From the NCBI RefSeq assembly GCF_019931575.1, contig NZ_CP082923.1, positions 3,720,001 through 3,784,000 of the forward strand: a DNA stretch of 64,000 nt, given 5' to 3'. Made by a program: the position numbers and the translations under genes. Of this stretch, positions 50,341 to 58,645 are shown in pieces. A model generated the notes under the pieces. That model was given only the letters and a program-made list of their open reading frames with translations, ran no database searches and had not been told where the DNA came from. Numbering within the stretch: position 1 is the first letter of the stretch; every line of letters begins with the position of its first letter. This stretch comes from Caulobacter segnis. GTDB lineage: Bacteria > Pseudomonadota > Alphaproteobacteria > Caulobacterales > Caulobacteraceae.

Positions 50341-51162
50341 ATGAGTGTCAAGCTGTCGCTGGCGCACCTAACGACCCTGGACACGTCCCCGCCGGACCTG
50401 ATCACCCTGGCCGCCGAGGCCGGATACGACTTCGCCAGTCTGAGGCTGCGGGAGGTGACGCCAGGCGACGCCTTTCCGATCGTCGGCGACGCCGCGATGA
50501 TGCGCGAGACCAAGGCCCGGATCGCGGCCACCGGCGTCGGTGTGCTGGACGTCGAGCTGATCCGCATGACGCCCGAGGCCCAGCCGGAAGACTTCATCCC
50601 GATGCTGGACGCCGCCGCCGAGCTGGGCGCGCGCCACGTCCTGACCCAGGCCCACGATCCCGAATGGCCGCGCCTGCGTGACCACTATGTCGCCATCTGC
50701 GACCTGGCCGGCGAGCGCGGCCTGACCGCCGACATCGAGTTCCTGACCTGGACCAAGATGCCGACCCTGAAGGACGCAGCCTTCCTGGCCATGGCCTCCG
50801 AGCGCGCCAATGCCGGGGTGATGGTCGACAGCCTGCATTTCAGCCGCTCGAATTGCGACCCCGGCGAGATCGCCGCCCTGCCCCCTCGTCTTTTCCACTA
50901 CATGCAGTTGGCCGACGCCCCCGCGCCTGCGCCGCGCACGGTAGAGGGTCTGATCCACACCGCGCGCGCGGCGCGGCTGATGCCGGGTGAAGGCGCGCTG
51001 GACCTGACGACCATCCTGCTGGCCCTGCCGCCGGAGACGCCGATCTCGGTCGAGATCCCCAACGCCGAACTGGCCGCGCGCATGCCGGACCTGCAACGGG
51101 TGCGGGCCGCGCTGGACGCCACGAAAAGCTTGCTGCGTTCGATCGGACGAACTAGTTCGTAA
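50341..51162 (+). CDS. sugar-phosphate isomerase/epimerase-like TIM barrel, intact metal site
   Basis: 273 aa, AP-endonuclease-2/xylose-isomerase-like TIM barrel from ATG 50341 (GGAGGATCACCAGG upstream). Four metal-ligand candidates are kept at the positions of QuiC1-type dehydroshikimate dehydratases: Glu133 (DIEFLTW), Asp163 (MVDSLHF), Gln189 (YMQLADAP) and Glu238 (SVEIPN). QLADAP is the same as in the QuiC-like fusion. Best guess: a dehydroshikimate dehydratase or an isomerase of a related cyclic or open-chain acid. Its last codons contain the perfect palindrome at 51147-51160. Confidence 0.82.
   Translation: MSVKLSLAHLTTLDTSPPDLITLAAEAGYDFASLRLREVTPGDAFPIVGDAAMMRETKARIAATGVGVLDVELIRMTPEAQPEDFIPMLDAAAELGARHVLTQAHDPEWPRLRDHYVAICDLAGERGLTADIEFLTWTKMPTLKDAAFLAMASERANAGVMVDSLHFSRSNCDPGEIAALPPRLFHYMQLADAPAPAPRTVEGLIHTARAARLMPGEGALDLTTILLALPPETPISVEIPNAELAARMPDLQRVRAALDATKSLLRSIGRTSS
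51146..51161. promoter_or_regulatory. regulon motif site with perfect palindrome, GACGAACTAGTTCGTA
   Basis: Bases 51147-51160 (ACGAACTAGTTCGT) are a perfect 14-bp palindrome. It overlaps the last codons of the TIM-barrel gene and lies 155 nt before the aldehyde dehydrogenase start. Confidence 0.65.
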
Positions 51163-51212
51163 TTTGCGACGCGGAATTTATCGGCCTCGCCAAACTTTCC
51201 CGGTTACAAAAG

Positions 51213-51228
51213 AACGGAACAGTGCGTA
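51213..51228 (+). promoter_or_regulatory. regulon motif site, AACGGAACAGTGCGTA
   Basis: Second site before the aldehyde dehydrogenase operon, followed by CATTTTGAC. AGTGCGT matches the site at 44199 exactly. Confidence 0.55.
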
Positions 51229-51315
51229 CATTTTGACTCAACGATCGCGCCAGGGCCCGCTCAGACGGTCCGGACGCATCATGGGACGGAAAGCGCGACA
51301 GGAAGACGAGAGCGA

Positions 51316-52797
51316 ATGTTGGACGACGCGACCCAGACGTACGGTCTCTATATCGACGGCGCCGAGGTGGGACCCAGCTCGGGCCAGTTCTTCCCGACCG
51401 AGGATCCCTACACCGGCAAGGTCTGGGGTCAGATCGCCCGCGGCGGAGCCGAGGATGTCGCCCAGGCCGTCGCCGCCGCCAAGCGCGCCCTATCCGGCGA
51501 GTGGTCGAAGATCTCGCCCAGCGCGCGCGGCAAGCTGATGCGCAGACTGGCCGACCTGCTGATCGCCAGGGCCGACCGCATCGCCGAGATCGAGCGCCGC
51601 GACAACGGCAAGCTGGCCGCCGAGGTGGTGGCCCAGGTCCGCTATGTCGGCGACTACTTCCACTACTACGCGGGGCTGGCCGACAAGATCGAGAGCCACG
51701 TCATCCCGACCGACAAGGCCGGGGTGTTCGCCTACACCAAGTACGAGCCCAAGGGCGTGATCGGCATCATCACCCCCTGGAACTCTCCCCTCACCCTGAC
51801 CAGCTGGAAGCTGGCGCCGGCCCTGGCTGCCGGCTGCACCACGGTGATCAAGCCGTCGGAATTCACCTCGGCCTCGATGATCGAGTTCGCCGCCTTGTTC
51901 GCGGAAGCCGGCTTCCCGCCAGGCGTGGTCAATGTCGTCACGGGCTTCGGCCCCGAGGTCGGCGCGCCGCTGGTCGAGCACCCTGACGTCGCCCATATCG
52001 GCTTCACCGGCGGCGAGATCGCCGGCCAGAAGATCTACGAGCTGGCCGCCAAGGGCCTGAAGACCGTCACCCTGGAGCTGGGCGGCAAGTCGCCCAACAT
52101 CGTCTTCGACGACGCCGACCTGGACCAGGCGGTCAAGGGCGTGGTCTCGGGCATCTTCGCGGCCACAGGCCAGAGCTGCCAGGCCGGCTCGCGCCTGCTG
52201 CTGCAGGAGTCGATCCACGACGCCTTCCTAGAGAAGCTGATCGCCTTTGTCTCGACCGCCAAGCTGGGCGATCCGGCCAGCCTGGAGACCCAGATCGGCC
52301 CGGTGGCCACCAAGCCCCAGTTCGACAAGATCATGGGCTATATCGATATCGCCAAGGGCGAAGGCGCGCGCTGCGTGCTGGGCGGCAAGGCGCGTCCGGA
52401 CCTGGGCCCCCAGTTCGTCGAGCCGACCATCTTCGTCGACGTCCGCAACGACATGCGCATCGCCCAGGAGGAGGTCTTCGGACCCGTCCTGTCGGTGATC
52501 AAATTCAAGGACGAGGACGAGGCCATCGCCATCGGCAACGACGTGGCCTACGGCCTGGCCGGCGCGGTTTGGACCAAGGACCTCAAGCGCGCCATGCTGG
52601 TCACCGACAAGCTCAAGGCCGGCACGGTCTGGGTCAACAACTACCGCGCCACCAGCTTCACCTCGCCGTTCGGCGGCTTCAAGCGTTCGGGCATTGGCCG
52701 CGAGTCGGGGATCAACGCGGTCCACGACTATCTGGAAACCAAGTGCGTCTGGATCTCGTCGGATCTGGAAGTGCCCAACCCCTTCATCCGCCGATGA
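51316..52797 (+). CDS. NAD(P)-dependent aldehyde dehydrogenase
   Basis: 493 aa. First gene of a four-gene operon. Catalytic Glu in VTLELGGKSPNIVFDDADLD, catalytic Cys in GIFAATGQSCQAGSRLL (about Cys296), cofactor motif IGIITPWNSPLTLTSWKLAP and the closing FGGFKRSGIGRESGINAVHD. The common FxNxGQ motif has FAATGQ. Substrate: a semialdehyde, in the model one made by the ThDP enzyme. ATG 51316 overlaps no ribosome site of note (GAGAGCGA). TGA overlaps the next ATG (ATGA). Confidence 0.94.
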   Translation: MLDDATQTYGLYIDGAEVGPSSGQFFPTEDPYTGKVWGQIARGGAEDVAQAVAAAKRALSGEWSKISPSARGKLMRRLADLLIARADRIAEIERRDNGKLAAEVVAQVRYVGDYFHYYAGLADKIESHVIPTDKAGVFAYTKYEPKGVIGIITPWNSPLTLTSWKLAPALAAGCTTVIKPSEFTSASMIEFAALFAEAGFPPGVVNVVTGFGPEVGAPLVEHPDVAHIGFTGGEIAGQKIYELAAKGLKTVTLELGGKSPNIVFDDADLDQAVKGVVSGIFAATGQSCQAGSRLLLQESIHDAFLEKLIAFVSTAKLGDPASLETQIGPVATKPQFDKIMGYIDIAKGEGARCVLGGKARPDLGPQFVEPTIFVDVRNDMRIAQEEVFGPVLSVIKFKDEDEAIAIGNDVAYGLAGAVWTKDLKRAMLVTDKLKAGTVWVNNYRATSFTSPFGGFKRSGIGRESGINAVHDYLETKCVWISSDLEVPNPFIRR

Positions 52798-53996
52798 GCG
52801 CGCTTCTCGCCGGTGTTCGCGTCCTGGATCTGACGAACGTCCTGGCCGGGCCGTTCTGCGCCTATCAGCTGGCCCTGCTGGGCGCGGACGTGACCAAGGT
52901 CGAGACGCCCGGCTCGGGCGACCTGGCCCGCCAGTTGGGCGCCGACGCGACGCTGAGCGCGGCCAATATGGGCGCCTCGTTCCTGGCCCAGAACGCCGGC
53001 AAACGCTCGCTGACGCTGAATCTCAAACCCGAGGCCGGCAAGGCGATCTTCCGCCGCCTGGTCGAAACCGCCGACGTGCTGGTCGAGAACTTCCGCCCCG
53101 GTGTCATGGACCGCCTGGGCCTGGGCTACGAGAGCCTGAAGGCGATCAATCCGCGCCTCGTCTACTGCGCCGTGTCGGGCTTCGGCCAAGACGGCCCGAT
53201 GCGCGCCGCGCCGGCCTATGACCAGATCGTCCAGGGCCTGTCGGGGGTTATGAGCATCACCGGCGACGCCGAAAGCGCGCCGCTGCGGGTGGGCTATCCG
53301 GTGGCCGACAGCATCGGCGGGATCACCGCCGCCTTCGCCATCGCCAGCGCCCTGGTCGGCCGCGAGCGGACGGGCGTCGGGGCCTTTCTCGACGTCTCGA
53401 TGCTGGAGTCGACCATCGCCACCATGGGCTGGGTGGTCTCGAACTACCTGATCGCCGGCCAGACCCCGACGCCGATCGGCAACGACAACTTCACCGCCGC
53501 CCCGTCCGGCGCCTTCCGCACGGCCGAGGGCCTGCTGAACATCGCCGCCAACAAGCAGGAGCAGTTCGTGGCCCTGTGCGACGCGATCGGCCTGCCACAG
53601 CTCGCCACCGACGCCCGCTTCGTCAAGCGCGAGGACCGCAAGCGTCGCCGCGCCGAGCTGACCGACGCGCTGGAGGTCGCCCTGACCACCAAGTCGGCCG
53701 CCGACTGGGAGCCGATCCTGAACAAGGTCGGGGTGCCCGCCGGGCGCGTGCTGAGCCTGCCCGAGGCCCTGGACCTGCCCCAGGTGCGCCAGCGCGGCCT
53801 GGTCCAGAGCTTCGAAGAAACCCAGGGTCTCGACCGTCCGCTGTCGGTGACGCGCGGCGGCTTCAAGGTCGACGGCCAGGACCCCCGCGCGGCCTGCCCG
53901 CCTCCGGCCCTGGGCCAGCACAGCGACGCGATCCTTCAGGCCGCCGGCTATGGCGTGGACGAGATCGCCGCTTTCCGAGAACAAGGGATCATCTGA
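52794..53996 (+). CDS. class III (CaiB/BaiF) CoA-transferase
   Basis: 400 aa from ATG 52794. Motifs of the family: GVRVLDLTNVLAGPFCAYQL, LGADVTKVETPGSGDLAR, LNLKPEAGKAIFRRL and DVLVENFRPGVMDRLGLGY; catalytic Asp in SGFGQDGP or the nearby DQIVQG. It transfers CoA from an acyl-CoA (for example succinyl- or acetyl-CoA) to a carboxylic acid. Its ATG overlaps the aldehyde dehydrogenase stop (ATGA) and its TGA overlaps the next ATG (TGATG), so the three genes are translated as a unit. Confidence 0.93.
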   Translation: MSALLAGVRVLDLTNVLAGPFCAYQLALLGADVTKVETPGSGDLARQLGADATLSAANMGASFLAQNAGKRSLTLNLKPEAGKAIFRRLVETADVLVENFRPGVMDRLGLGYESLKAINPRLVYCAVSGFGQDGPMRAAPAYDQIVQGLSGVMSITGDAESAPLRVGYPVADSIGGITAAFAIASALVGRERTGVGAFLDVSMLESTIATMGWVVSNYLIAGQTPTPIGNDNFTAAPSGAFRTAEGLLNIAANKQEQFVALCDAIGLPQLATDARFVKREDRKRRRAELTDALEVALTTKSAADWEPILNKVGVPAGRVLSLPEALDLPQVRQRGLVQSFEETQGLDRPLSVTRGGFKVDGQDPRAACPPPALGQHSDAILQAAGYGVDEIAAFREQGII

Positions 53997-54826
53997 TGGC
54001 CAAGACGCCCGAGCAGATCGTCGACGCCGCCAAGGCCTGGTGGTCGACCGACATCATCGACATCCATCCCGGCCAGATCACGGTTCGCGGCTACGAGATC
54101 CAGGACCTGATCGGCCAGGTCACCTTCCCGCAGATGATCTGGCTGATGGTGCGCGGCGACCTGCCCTCGCCGGAGCAGGCCAGGCTGCTGGACGCGGCCC
54201 TGGTGGCCTCGGTCGACCACGGCCCGCACGCCCCCTCGATCGCCATCGCCCGCATGGCCGCCAGTTGCGGCGCCGAGCTGAACAACGCCATGGGCTCGGC
54301 CATCAACGTGCTGGGCGACGTCCACGGCGGCGCCGGCCAGCAGTGCATGGAGCTGTTCGCCTGGATCAAGGACGCCCAGGACGCCGGCGCGCCTCTCGAA
54401 GAGGCCGTCGAGACGGGCCTGGCCCGCTACGCCGACGCCCACGGCCCGATCGTCGGCGGCTACGGCCATCGCTGGCACCCGGTCGACCCGCGCTCGGCCC
54501 CGCTGATGCGCGAGGTCGAGGCCGCCGCCGCCAGCGGCGCGGTCAAGGGCGACTACGTGGCGATCGGCTGGGCCGTGGAACGCGTCCTCACCGCCCGCAA
54601 GGGCAAGCCCATCCCGATGAACATCGACGGGGCCACGGCGGTGATCTTCTCCGAGCTCGGCTTCCCGCCGCCGATGGGCCGGGGGCTCTTCATCCTGTCC
54701 CGCTCGGTCGGGATCCTGGCCCACGCCTGGGAGCAGACCCAGCAGGGCCAGCGGATCAAGGGTCCGATGCCCAAGGACATCCCCTTCACCTACACCGGCC
54801 CGCAAGGCCGCACCCTCACCCGATGA
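53996..54826 (+). CDS. citrate-synthase-fold protein, citryl-CoA-lyase-like
   Basis: 276 aa, only the catalytic two-thirds of a citrate synthase. The triad positions are kept: His110 (GDVHGGAGQQCMELF), His158 (GGYGHRWHPVDPR) and Asp211 (PMNIDGATAVIFSE). This short form is what is annotated as citryl-CoA lyase, which splits citryl-CoA to acetyl-CoA and oxaloacetate. With a CoA-transferase directly before it, the lyase direction is favoured over synthesis. The true substrate may be citryl-CoA or an analog with the same tertiary alcohol. Confidence 0.85.
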   Translation: MAKTPEQIVDAAKAWWSTDIIDIHPGQITVRGYEIQDLIGQVTFPQMIWLMVRGDLPSPEQARLLDAALVASVDHGPHAPSIAIARMAASCGAELNNAMGSAINVLGDVHGGAGQQCMELFAWIKDAQDAGAPLEEAVETGLARYADAHGPIVGGYGHRWHPVDPRSAPLMREVEAAAASGAVKGDYVAIGWAVERVLTARKGKPIPMNIDGATAVIFSELGFPPPMGRGLFILSRSVGILAHAWEQTQQGQRIKGPMPKDIPFTYTGPQGRTLTR

Positions 54827-54872
54827 CCCTGAAATCGCCCGCCGGACCGACCGGCGGACCTGGAGCCCCGCG

Positions 54873-56630
54873 ATGAAAAAGCTGATCTCGCATCAACTCG
54901 TGAAGTACCTGGAGGATCGCGGCGTCGAGCACCTCTTCGGGCTGTGCGGCCACACCAACATCGCCGTCCTGAACGCTCTGGAAGGCAGCAGGATCAAGTT
55001 CGTCAACGTTCGTCACGAGCAGATCGCCTCGCACGCCGCCGACGGCTACGCGCGGGTCAAGCGTCAGACGGCCGTGGTGCTGAGCCATCTCGGCCCCGGC
55101 CTGACCAACGCCGCCACGGGCGTGGCCAACGCCGCCCTGGACTCGATCCCGATGGTGGTGATCGCCGGCGACGTGCCCAGCCACTATTACGGCAAGCATC
55201 CGCACCAGGAGGTCAATCTCCACGCCGACGCGGCCCAGTACGAGATCTATCGCCCGTTCGTGAAGCGCGCCTGGCGGGTCGATCGCCCCGACCTTTTCCC
55301 CGAGATCCTGGAGAAGGCCTTCCAGCTGGCCGCCAGCGGCCGCCCGGGTCCGGTGCTGGTCTCGGTGCCGATGGACATCTTCTCGATGGAGATCGACGTC
55401 GCCCTGTTCGAGCGGCTGAAGGCCCACACAAAAGTCCTGCAGAAGCCCTCGATCGACGAAGAGACCGCCGACCGCATCGTCCTGACCCTGACGGGCGCCG
55501 AGCGCCCGCTGGTCTATGTCGGCGGCGGCGTGAACCTGGCCGACGCGGCCCCCGAGCTGGCCGCGTTCGTCGACCACCTGAGCCTGCCGGTCGCCCACTC
55601 GCTGATGGGCAAGGGAACCCTGCCCGATGACCACGACCTGACCCTGGGCATGACCGGCTTCTGGGGTACGCGTTTCACCAACGACACCTGCCTGGCCGCC
55701 GACTACATCCTGGGCCTGGGCACCAGCTTCAAGGAAGCCGACTGCAGCTCCTGGGAGTCGGGCTACACCTTCAACTTCCCCGGCGCAAAGCTGATCCATG
55801 TCGACATCGACCCGGACGAGATCGGCCGCAACTATCCCGCCGAGATCGGCGTGGTCGCCGACCTGAAGAATGCGCTGAAGGTGCTGAACCGGGCGGCCCG
55901 GCGTCTCTATCCGGAAGGCCGAAAGAACGACGCCCTGCGCGCCGACATCGCCGCCAATCGCGCCGCCTTCCTGCGCGACAACGCCGAGGCCTGCGCCAGC
56001 GACCAGTTCCCGATGCGCCCCGAGCGCATCCTGGCCGAGGTCCGCGAACTGCTGCCGCGCAACGCGGTGATCACCACCGACGTGGGCTGGAACAAGAACG
56101 GCGTGGGCCAGCAGTTCCCGATCTACGAGCCAGGCTCGGTGCTGACCCCGGGCGGCTTCGCCACCATGGGCTTCGGCGCCCCGGCGGCCCTGGGCGCCAA
56201 GCTGGCCGATCCTAGCCGCGTGGTGGTCTCGCTGGTCGGCGATGGCGGCTTCGGCCAGAACCCGGCGGTGCTGGCCACGGCGTTCGAGGAGGACATCCCG
56301 GTCATCTGGGTGGTGATGAACAACTTCGCCTTCGGCACCATCGCCGGCCTGCAGAAGGCCCACTTCGGCACGACCCTTGGCACGGTGTTCGAGAAGAACG
56401 GCGCGCCCTACTCGCCCGACTACGCGGCCATCGCCCGCGCCTACGGCGTCGACGGGATCAAGATCACCAAGGCCGACGAGTTCAAGCCGGCTCTGGACGC
56501 GGCCATCAAGGCGAACCGCCCCTGCGTGATCGACGTCCAGATGGTCAATGTCCCCACCCCGACCACCGGTCACTGGAACATCATGGACATCTACTCGCCC
56601 GGGAAGCACGTGCACCACGTCGCCACCTGA
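54873..56630 (+). CDS. thiamine-diphosphate enzyme (acetolactate synthase-like family)
   Basis: 585 aa. ThDP fold in three domains: PYR (residues 1-180) with catalytic Glu49 (NVRHEQIASHAADGYAR), a central domain (about 190-345; LTLGMTGFWGTRFTNDTC), and PP (about 365-560) with the ThDP motif GDGGFGQNP (Gly456-Asp457-Gly458) and MNN at 482-484. GLCGHTNIAVLNALE is unlike IlvB, no IlvN partner is adjacent, and it lacks the anchor features of oxalyl-CoA decarboxylases, so decarboxylase, carboligase, 2-hydroxyacyl-CoA lyase and cyclic-diketone hydrolase (IolD-like) roles are open. 46 nt after the lyase. Confidence 0.87.
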   Translation: MKKLISHQLVKYLEDRGVEHLFGLCGHTNIAVLNALEGSRIKFVNVRHEQIASHAADGYARVKRQTAVVLSHLGPGLTNAATGVANAALDSIPMVVIAGDVPSHYYGKHPHQEVNLHADAAQYEIYRPFVKRAWRVDRPDLFPEILEKAFQLAASGRPGPVLVSVPMDIFSMEIDVALFERLKAHTKVLQKPSIDEETADRIVLTLTGAERPLVYVGGGVNLADAAPELAAFVDHLSLPVAHSLMGKGTLPDDHDLTLGMTGFWGTRFTNDTCLAADYILGLGTSFKEADCSSWESGYTFNFPGAKLIHVDIDPDEIGRNYPAEIGVVADLKNALKVLNRAARRLYPEGRKNDALRADIAANRAAFLRDNAEACASDQFPMRPERILAEVRELLPRNAVITTDVGWNKNGVGQQFPIYEPGSVLTPGGFATMGFGAPAALGAKLADPSRVVVSLVGDGGFGQNPAVLATAFEEDIPVIWVVMNNFAFGTIAGLQKAHFGTTLGTVFEKNGAPYSPDYAAIARAYGVDGIKITKADEFKPALDAAIKANRPCVIDVQMVNVPTPTTGHWNIMDIYSPGKHVHHVAT

Positions 56631-56670
56631 GCCGGGAGGGCGCCGGAGCTCCACCTCCGGCGCCTTTACC

Positions 56671-56686
56671 CCCTAAACAGTTCGTA
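56671..56686 (+). promoter_or_regulatory. regulon motif site, CCCTAAACAGTTCGTA
   Basis: In the 125-nt gap before the QuiC-like gene. The right half AGTTCGTA is perfect, and TAGGGT follows. Confidence 0.55.
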
Positions 56687-56755
56687 TAGGGTCGGATCGG
56701 TCGCGTCGCCGTTCCGGCCCAAAACGTTTTTGCAAGAAGACCGCTGGAGGATCCC

Positions 56756-58645
56756 GTGCTCCGTTCGATCGCCACCCTGTCGCTCAGCGGATCCCTGCAG
56801 GAAAAGCTCCAGGCCGCCGCCGCGGCCAAGTACGACATGGTCGAGCTGTGCGAGAACGACGTCCTGTTCAGCGAGGACACGCCGCGCGACATCCGCCGCC
56901 AGGCCGAGGACCTGGGCCTGAAGATCGCCGCCTTCCAGCCATTCCGCGAGTTCGAGGCGATGCCCGACGAGGCCTTCGTCCGCAGCCTGGAGCGGGCCGA
57001 GCGCAAGTTCGACCTGATGGCCGAGCTGGGCGCGCCGCTGCTGCTGGTCTGTTCGAACGTCTCGACGGCGGCGATCGACGACGACGTCCTGGCCGCCGCC
57101 CAGCTGCGCGAACTGGCCGACCGCGCCGCGCGGCGGGGCCTCAAGATCGGCTACCAGGCCCTGGCCTGGGGTCACCACGTGCGGACCGTCTCGCGCGCCG
57201 GCCAGATCGTGGCCAAGGCGGCGCACTCGCACCTGGGCCAGGTGCTCAACAGCTTCCACACCCTGGCGATCAACGACGACCTGGCGACCATCGCCGCCGT
57301 GCCCGCCGAGCGGATCTTCTGGGTGCAACTGGCCGACGCCCCGCGCCTGGGCATGGAGCTGCGCGCCTGGAGCCGCCACTTCCGCTGCTTCCCCGGACAG
57401 GGCGACCTGGACGTCGCCGGCTTCCTGACCGCCGCGCTGGAGGCCGGCTATACGGGCCCCGTCTCGCTGGAGATCTTCAACGACGAGTTCCAGGCCTCGC
57501 CGCCGCGCCAGATCGCCCATGACGGCATGCGCTCGCTGATCTGGCTGGAGGAGCGCGTGCGCCAGCGCCTGGCCGAGCATCCCGAGGCTCCGCGCCCCGA
57601 GGTCGCCCTGGTCGACCCGCCCAAAGCCCCGAGGGTCTCGGGGATGGCCTTCATCGAGTTCGCGGTCGGCGGCATGGGGGCCGGTCCCTTGGCCGATCAG
57701 CTGAAGGCCCTGGGCTTCAGCCCCTGGGGCTGCCATCGCACCAAGGCCGTGACACTGTGGCGGCAGGGCCCGGTGATGATCGCCGTCAACGCCGAGCCGG
57801 AGTCGTTCGCCCACTCGTTCTACCTGCTGCACGGCCCGTCGGTCTGCGCGGTGGGCCTGAAGTTCGACGACGCGCATCGGTTCCTGGCCCGCGCCGAAGC
57901 CTTCGGCTGCGCGCGTCACGAGGGCCGCACCGGCGCCGAGGAGCGACCGATGCCGGCCATCCGCCGACCCGACGGCAGCCTGCTCTACGCCGTGCCCGAC
58001 GACTTCGACCCGTCCGACGAGTTCATCCCCGAGGCCGACTTCGCCGATCTCGCGGTAATCAGCGGCGTGGATCATATCGGCGAGGCGGTCTCGGCGCGGC
58101 AGATGGACAGCTGGCAGCTGTTCTATCGCGCAGTGCTGGGCCTGGAGCCGGCCGAGTCCTGGGACCTGCCCGACCCCTACGGCCTGGTGCGCAGCCGGGC
58201 CATGGCCAACGCCGAGCGCAGCGTGCGCTTCCCCTTGAGCTTCTCCGACAGCGCCCGGACCAGCGTGGCGCGGTCGCTGACCACCTTCGTCGGCGCGGGG
58301 GTCAACCAGATCGCCTTCGCCACCAACGACATCTTCGCCGCCACGGCGGCCCTGACCCAGAAAGGCGCGCGGTTCCTGGCCATTCCCAGCAACTATTACG
58401 ACGACCTGGCCGCGCGCTTCGGCCTCACGGACGACCTCGTCGACCGGCTGGCGCGGAACGGCATCCTCTACGACCGCGACGAGCAGGGCGGCGAGTTTTT
58501 GCACGTCTATACCGAGCTGTTCGACGGCCGGTTCTTCTTCGAGCTGGTCGAGCGGCGCGGCGGCTACGACCAGTACGGCGCGCCCAACGCGGCGGTGCGG
58601 ATGGCCGCCCAGACCCGCGCCGCGCCAGCCGCCGCCCTGTACTAG
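56756..58645 (+). CDS. QuiC-like fusion: TIM-barrel dehydratase + HPPD-like domain
   Basis: 629 aa from GTG 56756 with CTGGAGG upstream. Residues 1-270 match QuiC1-type dehydroshikimate dehydratase (VELCENDVLFS, QLADAPRLGMELRAWSRHFR, CFPGQGDLDVAGFL); residues about 300-610 match a 4-hydroxyphenylpyruvate-dioxygenase-like pair of VOC domains. The four metal ligands of QuiC1 (Glu134, Asp165, Gln191, Glu239 in my recollection) correspond to Gln134 (GYQALAWG), Asn165 (VLNSFHTL), Gln191 and Glu239: two acidic ligands have become amides. In the second domain VDHIGEAV keeps its His but GVNQIAFA has Gln for His. Activity as a standard dehydratase is doubtful. Overlaps aroE by 4 nt. Confidence 0.88.
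   Translation: MLRSIATLSLSGSLQEKLQAAAAAKYDMVELCENDVLFSEDTPRDIRRQAEDLGLKIAAFQPFREFEAMPDEAFVRSLERAERKFDLMAELGAPLLLVCSNVSTAAIDDDVLAAAQLRELADRAARRGLKIGYQALAWGHHVRTVSRAGQIVAKAAHSHLGQVLNSFHTLAINDDLATIAAVPAERIFWVQLADAPRLGMELRAWSRHFRCFPGQGDLDVAGFLTAALEAGYTGPVSLEIFNDEFQASPPRQIAHDGMRSLIWLEERVRQRLAEHPEAPRPEVALVDPPKAPRVSGMAFIEFAVGGMGAGPLADQLKALGFSPWGCHRTKAVTLWRQGPVMIAVNAEPESFAHSFYLLHGPSVCAVGLKFDDAHRFLARAEAFGCARHEGRTGAEERPMPAIRRPDGSLLYAVPDDFDPSDEFIPEADFADLAVISGVDHIGEAVSARQMDSWQLFYRAVLGLEPAESWDLPDPYGLVRSRAMANAERSVRFPLSFSDSARTSVARSLTTFVGAGVNQIAFATNDIFAATAALTQKGARFLAIPSNYYDDLAARFGLTDDLVDRLARNGILYDRDEQGGEFLHVYTELFDGRFFFELVERRGGYDQYGAPNAAVRMAAQTRAAPAAALY

Noticed and set aside
54873..56630. Acetolactate synthase (IlvB) for the ThDP enzyme
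   Set aside because: No IlvN partner, an unusual N-terminal GLCGHTN motif and a catabolic operon context; only the superfamily is safe.
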